Positions 56,344 through 64,000 of a stretch of DNA of 64,000 nt are shown piece by piece. Below the pieces are notes generated by a model that saw only the letters and a list, made by a program, of their open reading frames with translations, did no database searches and was not told where the DNA came from. How positions within the stretch are numbered: the first letter of the stretch is position 1; every line of letters starts with the position of its first letter. The position numbers were made by a program, and so were the translations under genes. The stretch comes from Polyangiaceae bacterium UTPRO1 (GTDB lineage Bacteria > Desulfobacterota > Binatia > UTPRO1), in assembly GCA_002050235.1 (NCBI GenBank), contig MWST01000043.1, forward strand, positions 1 through 64,000. Reading direction: 5' to 3'.

Positions 56344-59028
56344 ATGACCGAGACGAATGCGCCGCTTCGAGAAGCTCGCGCGCTCCCGAACGGCGCGAAG
56401 TTCTATCGCTGCGCGTTCCAAGTGAACCCTGCGAGCTACGCAGCGAAGTTCAGGGGGAACGGTCATGGGTTGGACGAGCGCACCTACGTCCAGAAGCTCC
56501 TCGACAAGTGCGTGGAACTGGACATCGAGGTCATCGCCGTCACGGACCACAACGACGCCGGCTCGATCGCCCTGTTTCGCGAGGAGGCGAAACCCCGGAA
56601 CATCACCGTCTTTCCCGGCTTCGAAGTAGCCTCCAGCGAGGGGGTCCACGTCCTCTGCATCTACCCGCCCGACGCAACCGACGCCGCCTTGCAGCGCTAC
56701 CTCGGCGAGATCGGCATCACCACGGCCGAGCCATCTTCGTCGCTGAGCAAGAAGTCCTTCGCTGACCTCTTGGAGTGCGTCCGGACGCAGGGCGGCCTCA
56801 CCATCGCCGCGCACATCACGCAGGACAAGGGGCTGCTCAACACGCTCCACGGGCAGGCGCGCGTTCAGGCCTGGCGTGATTCGAACCTGCTGTGCGTGCA
56901 GATCCCCGGATCGGTCGAGGAAGCGCCCGACGACAAGCGGCCGATCCTGAAGAACCAGAACGCCGACTACAAGCGCGAGGTCGGCCCCGACGCCACCACG
57001 GCGCTCGCCATCGTGAACGCTGGTGACGTCGCCAAGCCCGAAGATCTCGACCTGGCGACCTCGACATGCTGGGTGAAGATGACCGAGCCATCGCTTGAAG
57101 GGCTCAGACAGGCCTTCCTCGATCCCGTCTCTCGCATTCGCCTCGCCAGCGACCCTGTACCCGAGGCGCACGCCGAATTTGTTGGGCTCGCGTGGCAGGG
57201 GGGATTCCTGGACGGACGCGCCGTCTCGTTCAACGAGAACCTGAACGTACTCATCGGCGGGCGCGGCACCGGCAAGTCGACCGTCATCGAGAGCCTACGT
57301 TACGTGCTCGGGCTCGATCCGCTCGGTGAGGATGCGAAGAAGGCACACGAGGGCATCGTGAAGCACGTTCTCAAGAGCGGGACGCGGATCGCTCTGTCGG
57401 TGCGTGTGCACCACCCTGCCCGCCGCGAGTACGTCATCGAGCGCACCGTCCCGAACGCGCCGGTCGTGAAGGACTCGGCAGATCAGCCCCTTCCGTACAA
57501 GCCCGCCGACGTCATCCCGCGAGCGCAGGTCTTCGGCCAGCACGAGATCTCCGAGCTGACGAAGGACGGCGAAAAGCTTACCCGGCTCCTCGATCGGTTT
57601 ATCGCCAGCGACGACGCCGCCCAGGTGAACAAGGGCGAGAAGAAGCAAGGCCTCGCTGACTCGAGGAAGCTGGTAGCGGACGCTGCCGACAAGCTGACCA
57701 AGTTTGATGAGAAGCTGGCTGCATTGCCGAAACTCGAGGAGACACTGAAGCGGTTCCAAGAGGCTGGTCTCGAAGAGAAGATGAAGGACAAGAGCCTCCT
57801 CATCCGCGAGGAGCAGCTCTTGAAGCAGGCCGATGGGGTCGTTGGACGCGTTCGGCAGCTCGCCAGCACCCTGCGCGCAGCAACGCCCCTCGACGTCGCG
57901 TTCCTCGACACCATCTCCGACGCTCTCCCCAGCGCGGAGAAGCTGCGACGGCTGAAGGCGACCTTCGCAACCCTACAACTCGCCGTAGAGCAGGCTGCGA
58001 AGTCGATCGACGACGCCGTGAGTGTCGTCGACGCGGAGCGGGTCGCGTTCCAGACCGGCTGGGACGCGCACAAGAAGACCGTCGAGGAGACCTACGAGAA
58101 GACCCTTCGGGAGCTGCAGAAGGCGAAGATCGATGGCGAGGAGTTCGTTCGCCTAAAAAAGCAGATCGAAGAGTTGCGCCCGTTGCGCGATCAGCGAACG
58201 GTGCTCGAGAAGCGGCTCGCCGGCGAGCGAGAGGTCCGCCGCACGAAACTGGTCGAGTGGGAGAACGCAAAGGCCGAGCAGTTCCGTTCGCTCGAGAAGG
58301 CTGCCAAGAAGGTCACGAAGCAGCTCGAGGGGCGCGTCCGGGTGCGCGTCAGCTTCGCCGCCGTTCGTGATCAGCTCATCGCGCTGCTGAAGGAGAAGGT
58401 CGGCGGCCGCCTCTCCGAGGCACTCGAGACCTTGCGCACCGTCGACCAGCTCTCCCTTAGCGAGCTCGCAACCGCAGGGCGAAGCGGCAAGGACGCGCTC
58501 GTCACGAAGTACAGCCTGCTCCCCGCGCAGGCCGAGAAGCTGGCGCAAGCGACCGAGTCCGTGTGGATGGAGGTCGAGGAACTCGATCTGCCGGCGACGA
58601 CCACCATCGAGCTGAACACGGCGCCCGAGGGAGAGGATGCCGTCTGGCGGAAGCTCGACGACCTCTCCACGGGGCAGAAGGCCACGGCGGTCTTGCTCCT
58701 ATTGCTCCTCGAGTCCGACGCGCCGCTGGTGGTCGACCAGCCCGAGGACGACCTCGACAACCGCTTCATCACCGAGAGCATCGTGCCGAAGATGCGTGAG
58801 GAGAAGCGGCGGCGCCAGTTCGTCTTCGCCACGCACAACGCGAACATCCCGGTGCTCGGCGACGCTGAACTGATCGTCGGTCTTGCCGCGCGCAATGACG
58901 GGAACGGCGCGCTCACCGCGAAGCACATGGGTGCCATCGACTCGCGCGGCGTTCGCGAGCTGGTCGAGGAGGTTCTCGAGGGCGGGCGCCGCGCGTTCGA
59001 GCTCCGGAGGCAGAAGTATGGGTTCTGA
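56344..59028 (+). CDS. TrlF-like PHP-domain ATPase (SMC/ABC type)
   Basis: 894 residues. The N-terminal PHP-like part carries VIAVTDHND (63-71), GFEVASSEGVHVL and AAHITQDKG. The ATPase part begins with Walker A GGRGTGKST (305-313), continues with long coiled coil (about 400-740), then signature LSTGQK (774-779), Walker B-like LVVDQPEDDLDN (795-806) and FATHNAN. This SMC/Rad50-like arrangement with an N-terminal PHP phosphoesterase is called TrlF. It probably acts as a sensor or nuclease with DNA or RNA substrates in phage defence; the chemistry is not known to me. The PHP site has lost some expected histidines. Confidence 0.85.
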   Translation: MTETNAPLREARALPNGAKFYRCAFQVNPASYAAKFRGNGHGLDERTYVQKLLDKCVELDIEVIAVTDHNDAGSIALFREEAKPRNITVFPGFEVASSEGVHVLCIYPPDATDAALQRYLGEIGITTAEPSSSLSKKSFADLLECVRTQGGLTIAAHITQDKGLLNTLHGQARVQAWRDSNLLCVQIPGSVEEAPDDKRPILKNQNADYKREVGPDATTALAIVNAGDVAKPEDLDLATSTCWVKMTEPSLEGLRQAFLDPVSRIRLASDPVPEAHAEFVGLAWQGGFLDGRAVSFNENLNVLIGGRGTGKSTVIESLRYVLGLDPLGEDAKKAHEGIVKHVLKSGTRIALSVRVHHPARREYVIERTVPNAPVVKDSADQPLPYKPADVIPRAQVFGQHEISELTKDGEKLTRLLDRFIASDDAAQVNKGEKKQGLADSRKLVADAADKLTKFDEKLAALPKLEETLKRFQEAGLEEKMKDKSLLIREEQLLKQADGVVGRVRQLASTLRAATPLDVAFLDTISDALPSAEKLRRLKATFATLQLAVEQAAKSIDDAVSVVDAERVAFQTGWDAHKKTVEETYEKTLRELQKAKIDGEEFVRLKKQIEELRPLRDQRTVLEKRLAGEREVRRTKLVEWENAKAEQFRSLEKAAKKVTKQLEGRVRVRVSFAAVRDQLIALLKEKVGGRLSEALETLRTVDQLSLSELATAGRSGKDALVTKYSLLPAQAEKLAQATESVWMEVEELDLPATTTIELNTAPEGEDAVWRKLDDLSTGQKATAVLLLLLLESDAPLVVDQPEDDLDNRFITESIVPKMREEKRRRQFVFATHNANIPVLGDAELIVGLAARNDGNGALTAKHMGAIDSRGVRELVEEVLEGGRRAFELRRQKYGF

Positions 59029-59085
59029 GGGACACACTGCCGGAAGGACTTTCGCGGTCGCGGGCGTGCGAGGTCGGAGAGCGCC

Positions 59086-60573
59086 ATGACCACCCTCGCT
59101 GCCCTCCAGGCGCTCATCGCCCTCGGCGAGTCCGAGACGCTTGAGTTCAAGCGCTCGACGGCGGAGCTGCGGCGCGCGGGCGAGACACTGTGCGCTTTCG
59201 TGAACGGCGACGGCGGGCAGGTGCTGGTCGGCGTGGGGCCCAAGGGGCAGCTCGTCGGCCAACAAGTCGCCGACATCACTCTGCGCGACATCGCCGCGAC
59301 GCTCGAGAAGATCGAGCCCTCCGCGCGCATCGAGCTGGACCGCGTCGCGCTTGGGAACGGGCTCGAGGTCATCGTGTTCTCTGCGCCGTCGTCACGGGCG
59401 TTCGTGCCTTTCGTCTACGACGACAAGCCGTACAAGCGCGTCGGCTCGACGGCGACGACCATGTCGCAGGACGAGTACATGCGGCTGCTGCTTGACCGCA
59501 ACCACGCGCGCCACCGCTGGGAGAACCAGCCCGCCGAGGGCGTGCGCCTGGAAGACCTCGACCACGAGGAGATCCTCCGCACCCGGGCGAGCGCCATCGA
59601 GCATCGGCGCCTGTCGGCGAGCACCAGCATGGACGCCGCTGACATCCTCGACCGCCTTGGCCTGCGCATCGACGGGCAGCTCACCAACGCCGCGCAGATG
59701 CTCTATGGCACGAAGTTCCTGCCGCGTTACCCCCAGGCGCTGCTCAAGCTCGGGCGCTTTCGCGGCACGAAGATCACCGGCGACATCCTCGACAACCAGC
59801 AGCTCCACCTGCACGCCTTCGCGATGGTGCGCGAGGCGATCGCGTGGCTCGATCGCACGCTGCCGCTAGCAGCACGCTTTCCCAAAGGCAGCATCTTCCG
59901 GGAGGACCGCCAGCCAGTGCCGGCTGAGGCGCTGCGCGAGACGATCATCAACGCGGTGATCCATCGCGACTTGAGCCTCGCGAGCGGCTACGTCGCCATC
60001 GCGGTCTTCGACGATCGCATCGAGGTGCGGAGCGTCGGCGAGCTGCCGTTCGGTCTACGCGCCGAGCAGCTCTCAGAGGAGCACCCGTCGAAGCCGCGCA
60101 ACCCGGATCTCGCAGGCGCCTTCCATCGCACGGGCGCCATCGAGGTCTGGGGCCGTGGCACCAACCGTGTCATCGAGGCGTGCCGCGCTTGGGGCATCGA
60201 CGTTCCGACGTTCAAGGTCGAGATGGGCGTCACGACGGTCACCTTCCACGCAGAGATCCGTCCGGGACGTGAAGCGGAGCAAGCCGGGACCAAGCCGTCC
60301 CATGGCATCGACCTAGTCGGCGACTCAGTCGGTGACCCAGTCGATCGTCTCCTAGGCGCGCTCGAAAGAGGCCCGCTCGCTACGGCGCAACTTCAAAAGG
60401 CTCTGGGACTGAAGCACCGACCGACGTTCAAGGAGAACTACCTCAAACCTGCGCTTGCGGAGCGGCTCATCGAGATGACCGTCCCTGACAAGCCGAGCAG
60501 CCGCTTGCAGAAGTACCGACTCACCGACGCGGGCAGGGCCCGGCTTTCGACCAAACGCGGAGGCGCGCCGTGA
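59086..60573 (+). CDS. AlbA_2/Schlafen-like ATP-binding protein
   Basis: 495 residues. The AlbA_2 domain starts with ESETLEFKRSTAE and GGQVLVGVGPKG. An ATPase-like part follows with ALRETIINAVIHRDLS and FDDRIEVRSVGELP. A DVPTF stretch precedes a C-terminal winged helix (TAQLQKALGLKHRPTFKENYLKPALAERLI). A 57-base gap separates it from the PHP-ATPase; its stop overlaps the next GTG. The same family, in a different subgroup, appears in the type I operon at 9.4-11.1 kb. Function in either system is unproven. Confidence 0.85.
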   Translation: MTTLAALQALIALGESETLEFKRSTAELRRAGETLCAFVNGDGGQVLVGVGPKGQLVGQQVADITLRDIAATLEKIEPSARIELDRVALGNGLEVIVFSAPSSRAFVPFVYDDKPYKRVGSTATTMSQDEYMRLLLDRNHARHRWENQPAEGVRLEDLDHEEILRTRASAIEHRRLSASTSMDAADILDRLGLRIDGQLTNAAQMLYGTKFLPRYPQALLKLGRFRGTKITGDILDNQQLHLHAFAMVREAIAWLDRTLPLAARFPKGSIFREDRQPVPAEALRETIINAVIHRDLSLASGYVAIAVFDDRIEVRSVGELPFGLRAEQLSEEHPSKPRNPDLAGAFHRTGAIEVWGRGTNRVIEACRAWGIDVPTFKVEMGVTTVTFHAEIRPGREAEQAGTKPSHGIDLVGDSVGDPVDRLLGALERGPLATAQLQKALGLKHRPTFKENYLKPALAERLIEMTVPDKPSSRLQKYRLTDAGRARLSTKRGGAP

Positions 60574-60818
60574 GGTCACTCGAGGGGCATGTGACGGCGA
60601 GGGGCTCACTCGATGCACAGGGGTTGGAAGCGGATCGACCGGGGTCCGAGCCCGATCGACCGGAGTCGGAGGCCGATCGACCGGAGCCCCCGCTCGACCT
60701 CGCGGCCGCTGCGAAGGTCGCCGAGGGGCGCCTGCGCCGCCTGTTCCCCGACGAGCCGACCCACCCGAACCAAGCCTACGCCGCGGCGTCCGACAACGAC
60801 GAGAAGAGCCCGCCATGA
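60570..60818 (+). CDS. 82-residue protein with 7-residue repeats
   Basis: GTG start overlaps the previous stop (GTGA) and its stop overlaps the following ATG (ATGA), so it is probably translated. Residues 22-42 consist of three 7-residue units (ADRPGSE, PDRPESE, ADRPEPP) encoded by 21-bp direct repeats. The C-terminus DLAAAAKVAEGRLRRLFPDE suggests one helix. No family is recognised; a flexible linker or adaptor is a guess. Confidence 0.55.
   Translation: MRSLEGHVTARGSLDAQGLEADRPGSEPDRPESEADRPEPPLDLAAAAKVAEGRLRRLFPDEPTHPNQAYAAASDNDEKSPP
60633..60695. repeat. three tandem 21-bp repeats in coding sequence
   Basis: The core GATCGACCGG recurs at 60633, 60654 and 60675. The period is a multiple of three and it is in frame, so it codes for the heptapeptide repeat of the 82-residue protein. 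Confidence 0.8.
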
Positions 60819-62077
60819 AGACGCCGCCGAAGAAGACCTCCAAGCCGAAAGCGAAGGTCGGCCGCGCTGCCGGTGACGCACGCAGCGCAGACCGCATCGC
60901 CCTCGTGGAAGGAGTCGCCGGGCGCCACGCGAAAGACCCCGTGGCTCGCCTCGGAGACTTCGAAGCACAGGCCCGCACCGACCTCCGGCTGCCTGCCGAC
61001 GCCCACGTGATCGGCGAGCCCGTCACGGTGACTGCGCTCCGCGACCCTGGACTGCCGCACGTCGGGCTCTTGGTCACGTGTCAGCGAGGCGAGAACACCT
61101 ACGAAGTCGGCTTGGCGGACGTGACGTTCGCGTCGGGTAGCCCTGCCGCGCAGTTCGTGTCTAGGTACCGTGCCTGGCTTGGACTTCCATCGGCGAGCAG
61201 CCAGACGGCTGCCGCTCCGCGTCCGCACAAGATGGCGAGCGAGGACATCGTCATCGGAAAGGCCGTGGATCTCGTCGTGCTCGCCTGCAAGTCGAACGCG
61301 CTCCGCTGTCGACTGCTCGGTACGTCTCGCGAGGTCACGCTGCGCACAGCGGTCCGCGACGAGGTGCCCGGGTCGATCATCACCGTCACGCCGACGAAAG
61401 AGTGGACACACGCTCGGCATCCCTACATCTCGGGCTCCATCGGCTCGATTCGTTCAGACGTGTTCGCGCTCGGTCTGACGCCGCTCGCCCTCCACGAGCA
61501 AGGCGACTGGGACCCGGACGACGAGTACTGGGGCGAGGAAGAGGAACCGGTCGACGACTGGGCCAAGCCGATCATCGCACGCGGCAAACGGCCGATGTTC
61601 GAGTTGGAGAAGGTCATCCCCGGCGCCGATCCCGAGGACTTCGATTCCGACCCGATTCTCGAAGCCGCGGAGCTGCGCGCGGCAGGCGATGAGAGGGGCG
61701 CATACGACCTGCTGATGAACCTGCTCGCGAAGGATCTTCGCTGCCTCGACGCGCACGCCCACCTCGGCAACCTCGAATTCGAGCGCAACCCCAAGCAGGC
61801 GCTTCGGCACTACGAGATGGGCACCACCATCGGTGGCGCCTCGCTCGGGAAGGACTTCGACGGCGTGCTCGCGTGGGGCCTCATCGACAACCGCCCGTTC
61901 CTGCGGTGTCTGCACGGCGTCGGCCTCTGCGCGTGGCGTCTCGGTGACCTGCGCGTAGCCAAGGCGGTCTTCACGAAGATGCTGTGGCTCAACCCGAGCG
62001 ACAACCAGGGCGCCCGCTTCAACCTCGCCGCGGTCGAGGCCGGCAAGACGTGGGACGAGATGGAGGGCGACTCGTGA
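60815..62077 (+). CDS. TPR-containing protein, last gene of the defence operon
   Basis: 420 residues. The first 40 residues are Lys/Arg-rich. The middle has a beta-rich part (VTVTALRDPGLPHVGLLVTC, EDIVIGKAVDLVVLACKSNAL) and an acidic loop. The C-terminal 150 residues form TPR-like helices: LEAAELRAAGDERGAYDLLMNLLAKD, AHAHLGNLEFERNPKQALRHYE and CLHGVGLCAWRLGDLRVAKAVFTKMLWLNP. Such helices usually hold protein partners. Its ATG overlaps the stop of the 82-residue gene. It may be a scaffold for the system; similar stand-alone proteins exist outside defence loci, so recruitment is only inferred. Confidence 0.7.
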   Translation: MKTPPKKTSKPKAKVGRAAGDARSADRIALVEGVAGRHAKDPVARLGDFEAQARTDLRLPADAHVIGEPVTVTALRDPGLPHVGLLVTCQRGENTYEVGLADVTFASGSPAAQFVSRYRAWLGLPSASSQTAAAPRPHKMASEDIVIGKAVDLVVLACKSNALRCRLLGTSREVTLRTAVRDEVPGSIITVTPTKEWTHARHPYISGSIGSIRSDVFALGLTPLALHEQGDWDPDDEYWGEEEEPVDDWAKPIIARGKRPMFELEKVIPGADPEDFDSDPILEAAELRAAGDERGAYDLLMNLLAKDLRCLDAHAHLGNLEFERNPKQALRHYEMGTTIGGASLGKDFDGVLAWGLIDNRPFLRCLHGVGLCAWRLGDLRVAKAVFTKMLWLNPSDNQGARFNLAAVEAGKTWDEMEGDS

Positions 62078-62108
62078 CCCGTATGGCAAATCTCCATTGA
62101 GCCACGAC

Positions 62109-63734
62109 CTAGCGCAGCACCCGCCCGGCGCGCGCCCCGGCGTCGTAGCGGCCGTCTTCGAGGACCGTGCGGCCGTTGATCAAGACGCGCTCGATGCCGC
62201 GCGGGAAGCGGGCGGGTGCATCGAAGGTAGCGGTGTCCTGGAGGGTCGCTGTATCGAGGACGACGAGGTCGGCGGCGCAGCCGGGGCGTACCCAGCCGCG
62301 GTCCTTCCAGCCCAGGCGCTCGGCGGCGGCGCCGGTCATCTTGCGCACCGCCTCGGCGAACGAGAACAGTCCTTCCTTTACATAGGTGCTGAGGACGCGC
62401 GGGAAGGTGCCGTAGCTCGCCGGGTTCTGGTGTCCTTCGCGGGTTACGAAGGTGTCGGTTTCGATCGTGCACTGCGGGTGCGCGAGCACGGCGCGGAGCG
62501 CCTCCTCCTCGCCGCCGTCGCCGCTGTAGGTGTGGATGAGGACGCGCGCCTGCCGTCCGCTCTCGAGGACTAGGCGGCAGTAGAAGTCGAACGGCTCCAT
62601 GTCGGCGCGGGCTGCTGCTTCGGTGATGCGGAGGCCGTCGTACTGGTTCAACGCCGGGGCGTTGGCGCGCATGATCTGGATGTCGGGGAGGCCGAAGCCG
62701 AGCGCCTCGAAGGCGAAAGTTGCGAAGCTGCGCAGGCTCGCGAGCTCGTCGGCGTCGGCCAGGACTGCTTCGAGGCGCGGCACGACATGGGCGGGGAAGA
62801 TGACGCTCGCGGTCGTGTTGCCGGCCGTGTAGGGGAAGGCGTCGCAGGCGACGTCGACGCCGCGTCGGCGCGCAGCGTCGATGCGCGCCAGCGCCTGCGG
62901 GTAGCTCGGCCAGGTCTGGCGGCCGACGAATATGAGGTGGCTCACCTGCACGCGCGCACCGCTGCGCTCGCCGACGCGCAGGATCTCGTCGAGGGCGGCG
63001 AGGTTGTGCGGTTCGCTCATGGGGTCGGTAGCGAGGGCGCCGCTCATCCAGCTGTAGGCTTTGAGGTGCGAGGTGAAGAGCTTGCCTTCGCGCGCCGCCC
63101 AGCCGGCGAAGTGCGCGAGCTCGTCCTCGTGCGCGAAGATGCCGGGGGGATAGCCGAGTCCGGTCGAGACGCCGACACAGCCGGCGGCGAGCGCGTCACG
63201 CACGAGGCCTTCCATCGCGCGCAGCTCGTCGGCGGTAGGCGGTGCGGGGTTGAGCGGGCCGGTCACCGCCGCTCGCACGGCGCCGTGGCCGACGAGCTCG
63301 GCACAGTTGAGCGCTACGCCGCTCTCCTCGAGCCGGTCGAGGAAGTCACCCATCGACGTCCACGCGAGGTCGATCGCCTCGTCGACGATGAGGCGGCTCG
63401 CGTCGTGGGCGGCGCCGCGGTTGTGGGCGCTGATCGGCGCCGGGCTGAAGCCGCAATTGCCGCCGACGAGCGTGGTCATGCCCTGGCGCACGAACGGCTC
63501 GACGAGGGCACCGTGGTCGGCGCCCGGGAGCAGCCAATCGGAGTGCGAGTGGATGTCGATGAACCCCGGTGTGATCGTCTTGCCGCTGCAGTCGACGGTG
63601 CGGGCGGCGGCGAGGCCGTCGAGGTCGCCGACGGCGGTGATGCGCTCGCCGTTGATGGCGACGTCGGCGCGCCGCGCCGGAGCGCCGCTGCCGTCGACGA
63701 CGGTGCCGCCCGCGAGCTTGAGATCGCAGTCCAT
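62109..63734 (-). CDS. N-acyl-D-amino-acid deacylase-like amidohydrolase
   Basis: 541 residues of the amidohydrolase superfamily, D-aminoacylase group. KTITPGFIDIHSHSDWLLPG holds the metal HxH motif, TTLVGGNCGFSPAP is characteristic, and GWVRPGCAADLVVLD closes the fold. It would release the acyl group from N-acyl-D-amino acids; broader amide or dihydropyrimidine-type substrates occur in relatives. ATG 63732-63734 was chosen because GAGGAGGC lies 5 bases upstream at 63740-63747. It converges with the end of the defence operon, 31 bases away. Confidence 0.85.
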   Translation of the reverse strand: MDCDLKLAGGTVVDGSGAPARRADVAINGERITAVGDLDGLAAARTVDCSGKTITPGFIDIHSHSDWLLPGADHGALVEPFVRQGMTTLVGGNCGFSPAPISAHNRGAAHDASRLIVDEAIDLAWTSMGDFLDRLEESGVALNCAELVGHGAVRAAVTGPLNPAPPTADELRAMEGLVRDALAAGCVGVSTGLGYPPGIFAHEDELAHFAGWAAREGKLFTSHLKAYSWMSGALATDPMSEPHNLAALDEILRVGERSGARVQVSHLIFVGRQTWPSYPQALARIDAARRRGVDVACDAFPYTAGNTTASVIFPAHVVPRLEAVLADADELASLRSFATFAFEALGFGLPDIQIMRANAPALNQYDGLRITEAAARADMEPFDFYCRLVLESGRQARVLIHTYSGDGGEEEALRAVLAHPQCTIETDTFVTREGHQNPASYGTFPRVLSTYVKEGLFSFAEAVRKMTGAAAERLGWKDRGWVRPGCAADLVVLDTATLQDTATFDAPARFPRGIERVLINGRTVLEDGRYDAGARAGRVLR

Positions 63735-63864
63735 GATCGCCTCCTCGGTGAGCGCTTCCCTAGCCCGGTGTCGGCACCAGGTCCATGTCCTGCGGACGCC
63801 GGGCGAGTGCTGCGGTCCAGGCTGCTCGACGTTGCCGTCGTTAGGCGATAGTGACCCCGGCGAC

Positions 63865-64000
63865 ATGAAGCTCGGCGTTCTCGCCGTCGTCGCCCTCGGG
63901 ATCGCTGCCGTGGCGGCGCTGGCGCTCCGGCCGCGCGACGACGGCGGCGGCTACGATCCCTACTTCCGGGCCCTTAACGACCTGCTCAAGCGCGAGGGTC
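63865..64000 (+). CDS. N-terminus of an unidentified membrane or secreted protein (partial)
   Basis: The ATG at 63865 opens MKLGVLAVVALGIAAVAALALRP, a clear signal peptide or membrane anchor, then DDGGGYDPYFRALNDLLKREG runs off the window. No family can be named from 45 residues. It is divergent from the deacylase gene. Confidence 0.6.
   Translation, partial: MKLGVLAVVALGIAAVAALALRPRDDGGGYDPYFRALNDLLKREG

Noticed and set aside
60633..60695. CRISPR array or iterons
   Set aside because: Only three contiguous 21-bp units without spacers. They are in frame in a coding sequence and encode a heptapeptide repeat.

Overview
This is a GC-rich stretch of bacterial chromosome. The gene complement points to a Gram-negative organism: an RND/MFP/TolC efflux operon, an LpxL-type acyltransferase, several lipoproteins with clear lipoboxes, a CsgG-like lipoprotein and an outer-membrane barrel protein. 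The mix of DUF1566 secreted proteins, B12-binding radical SAM enzymes and exosortase-style glycan genes resembles deltaproteobacterial-grade lineages such as Myxococcota or Binatota. That placement is inference; no rRNA or tRNA gene is present to test it.

Region 1 (0.4-2.6 kb) has a type II alkylsulfatase-like metallo-beta-lactamase on the minus strand and a possible 39-residue ORF. Region 2 (2.7-13.1 kb, minus strand) is a type I restriction-modification operon read hsdM, AlbA_2/Schlafen-like ATPase, hsdS, REP-associated transposase (RAYT), DUF4143 ATPase, hsdR. It carries two duplicated gene ends: a copy of the hsdM 3' end before hsdS and a copy of the hsdR 5' end before the DUF4143 gene. 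Most junctions are 4-bp start/stop overlaps. The RAYT carries a perfect REP-like palindrome inside its own coding sequence. A decayed IS3-family remnant borders hsdM.

Region 3 (13.5-17.4 kb) holds two tandem secreted DUF1566 proteins and a fosmidomycin-resistance-type MFS exporter. Region 4 (17.6-29 kb) is a surface glycan locus: a trimodular glycosyltransferase (GT4-GT2-GT4), a small companion protein, an SDR, a PaaK-type adenylating enzyme, a DUF3473-type polysaccharide deacetylase, an LPG-synthase-like membrane protein, an ICMT-like protein and a Wzx-type flippase. Region 5 (29-37.6 kb) encodes a degenerate M1-peptidase-like domain fused to an outer-membrane barrel, then a tolC-mfp-rnd efflux operon. 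Region 6 (37.8-46.8 kb) carries two B12-binding radical SAM proteins, LpxL-like and PlsC acyltransferases, CsgG-like and BamE/SmpA-like lipoproteins, a thioesterase, PAPS reductase, glyoxalase I, a DsbA-like lipoprotein and a stand-alone subtilase-propeptide-like lipoprotein.

Region 7 (46.9-62.1 kb) is a defence island. Its left edge has a truncated tyrosine-recombinase remnant and small decayed genes. Then follows a compact nine-gene plus-strand operon: excisionase-type HTH, SNF2-family helicase, KilA-N protein, type III-like (beta-class) DNA methyltransferase, DEAD/DEAH restriction subunit with a C-terminal PD-(D/E)xK-like motif, TrlF-like PHP-ATPase, AlbA_2/Schlafen-like ATPase, a small repeat protein and a TPR protein. 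Six of the eight junctions are 4-bp overlaps, so these proteins are probably made together. It looks like a type III-like restriction-modification core expanded with helicase, KilA-N and SMC-like ATPase modules, and it lacks the signature genes of BREX (PglZ) and DISARM (DUF1998). It is the best candidate here for an undescribed system. Region 8 (62.1-64 kb) returns to ordinary chromosome with a D-aminoacylase-type amidohydrolase and the start of an unidentified membrane or secreted protein.
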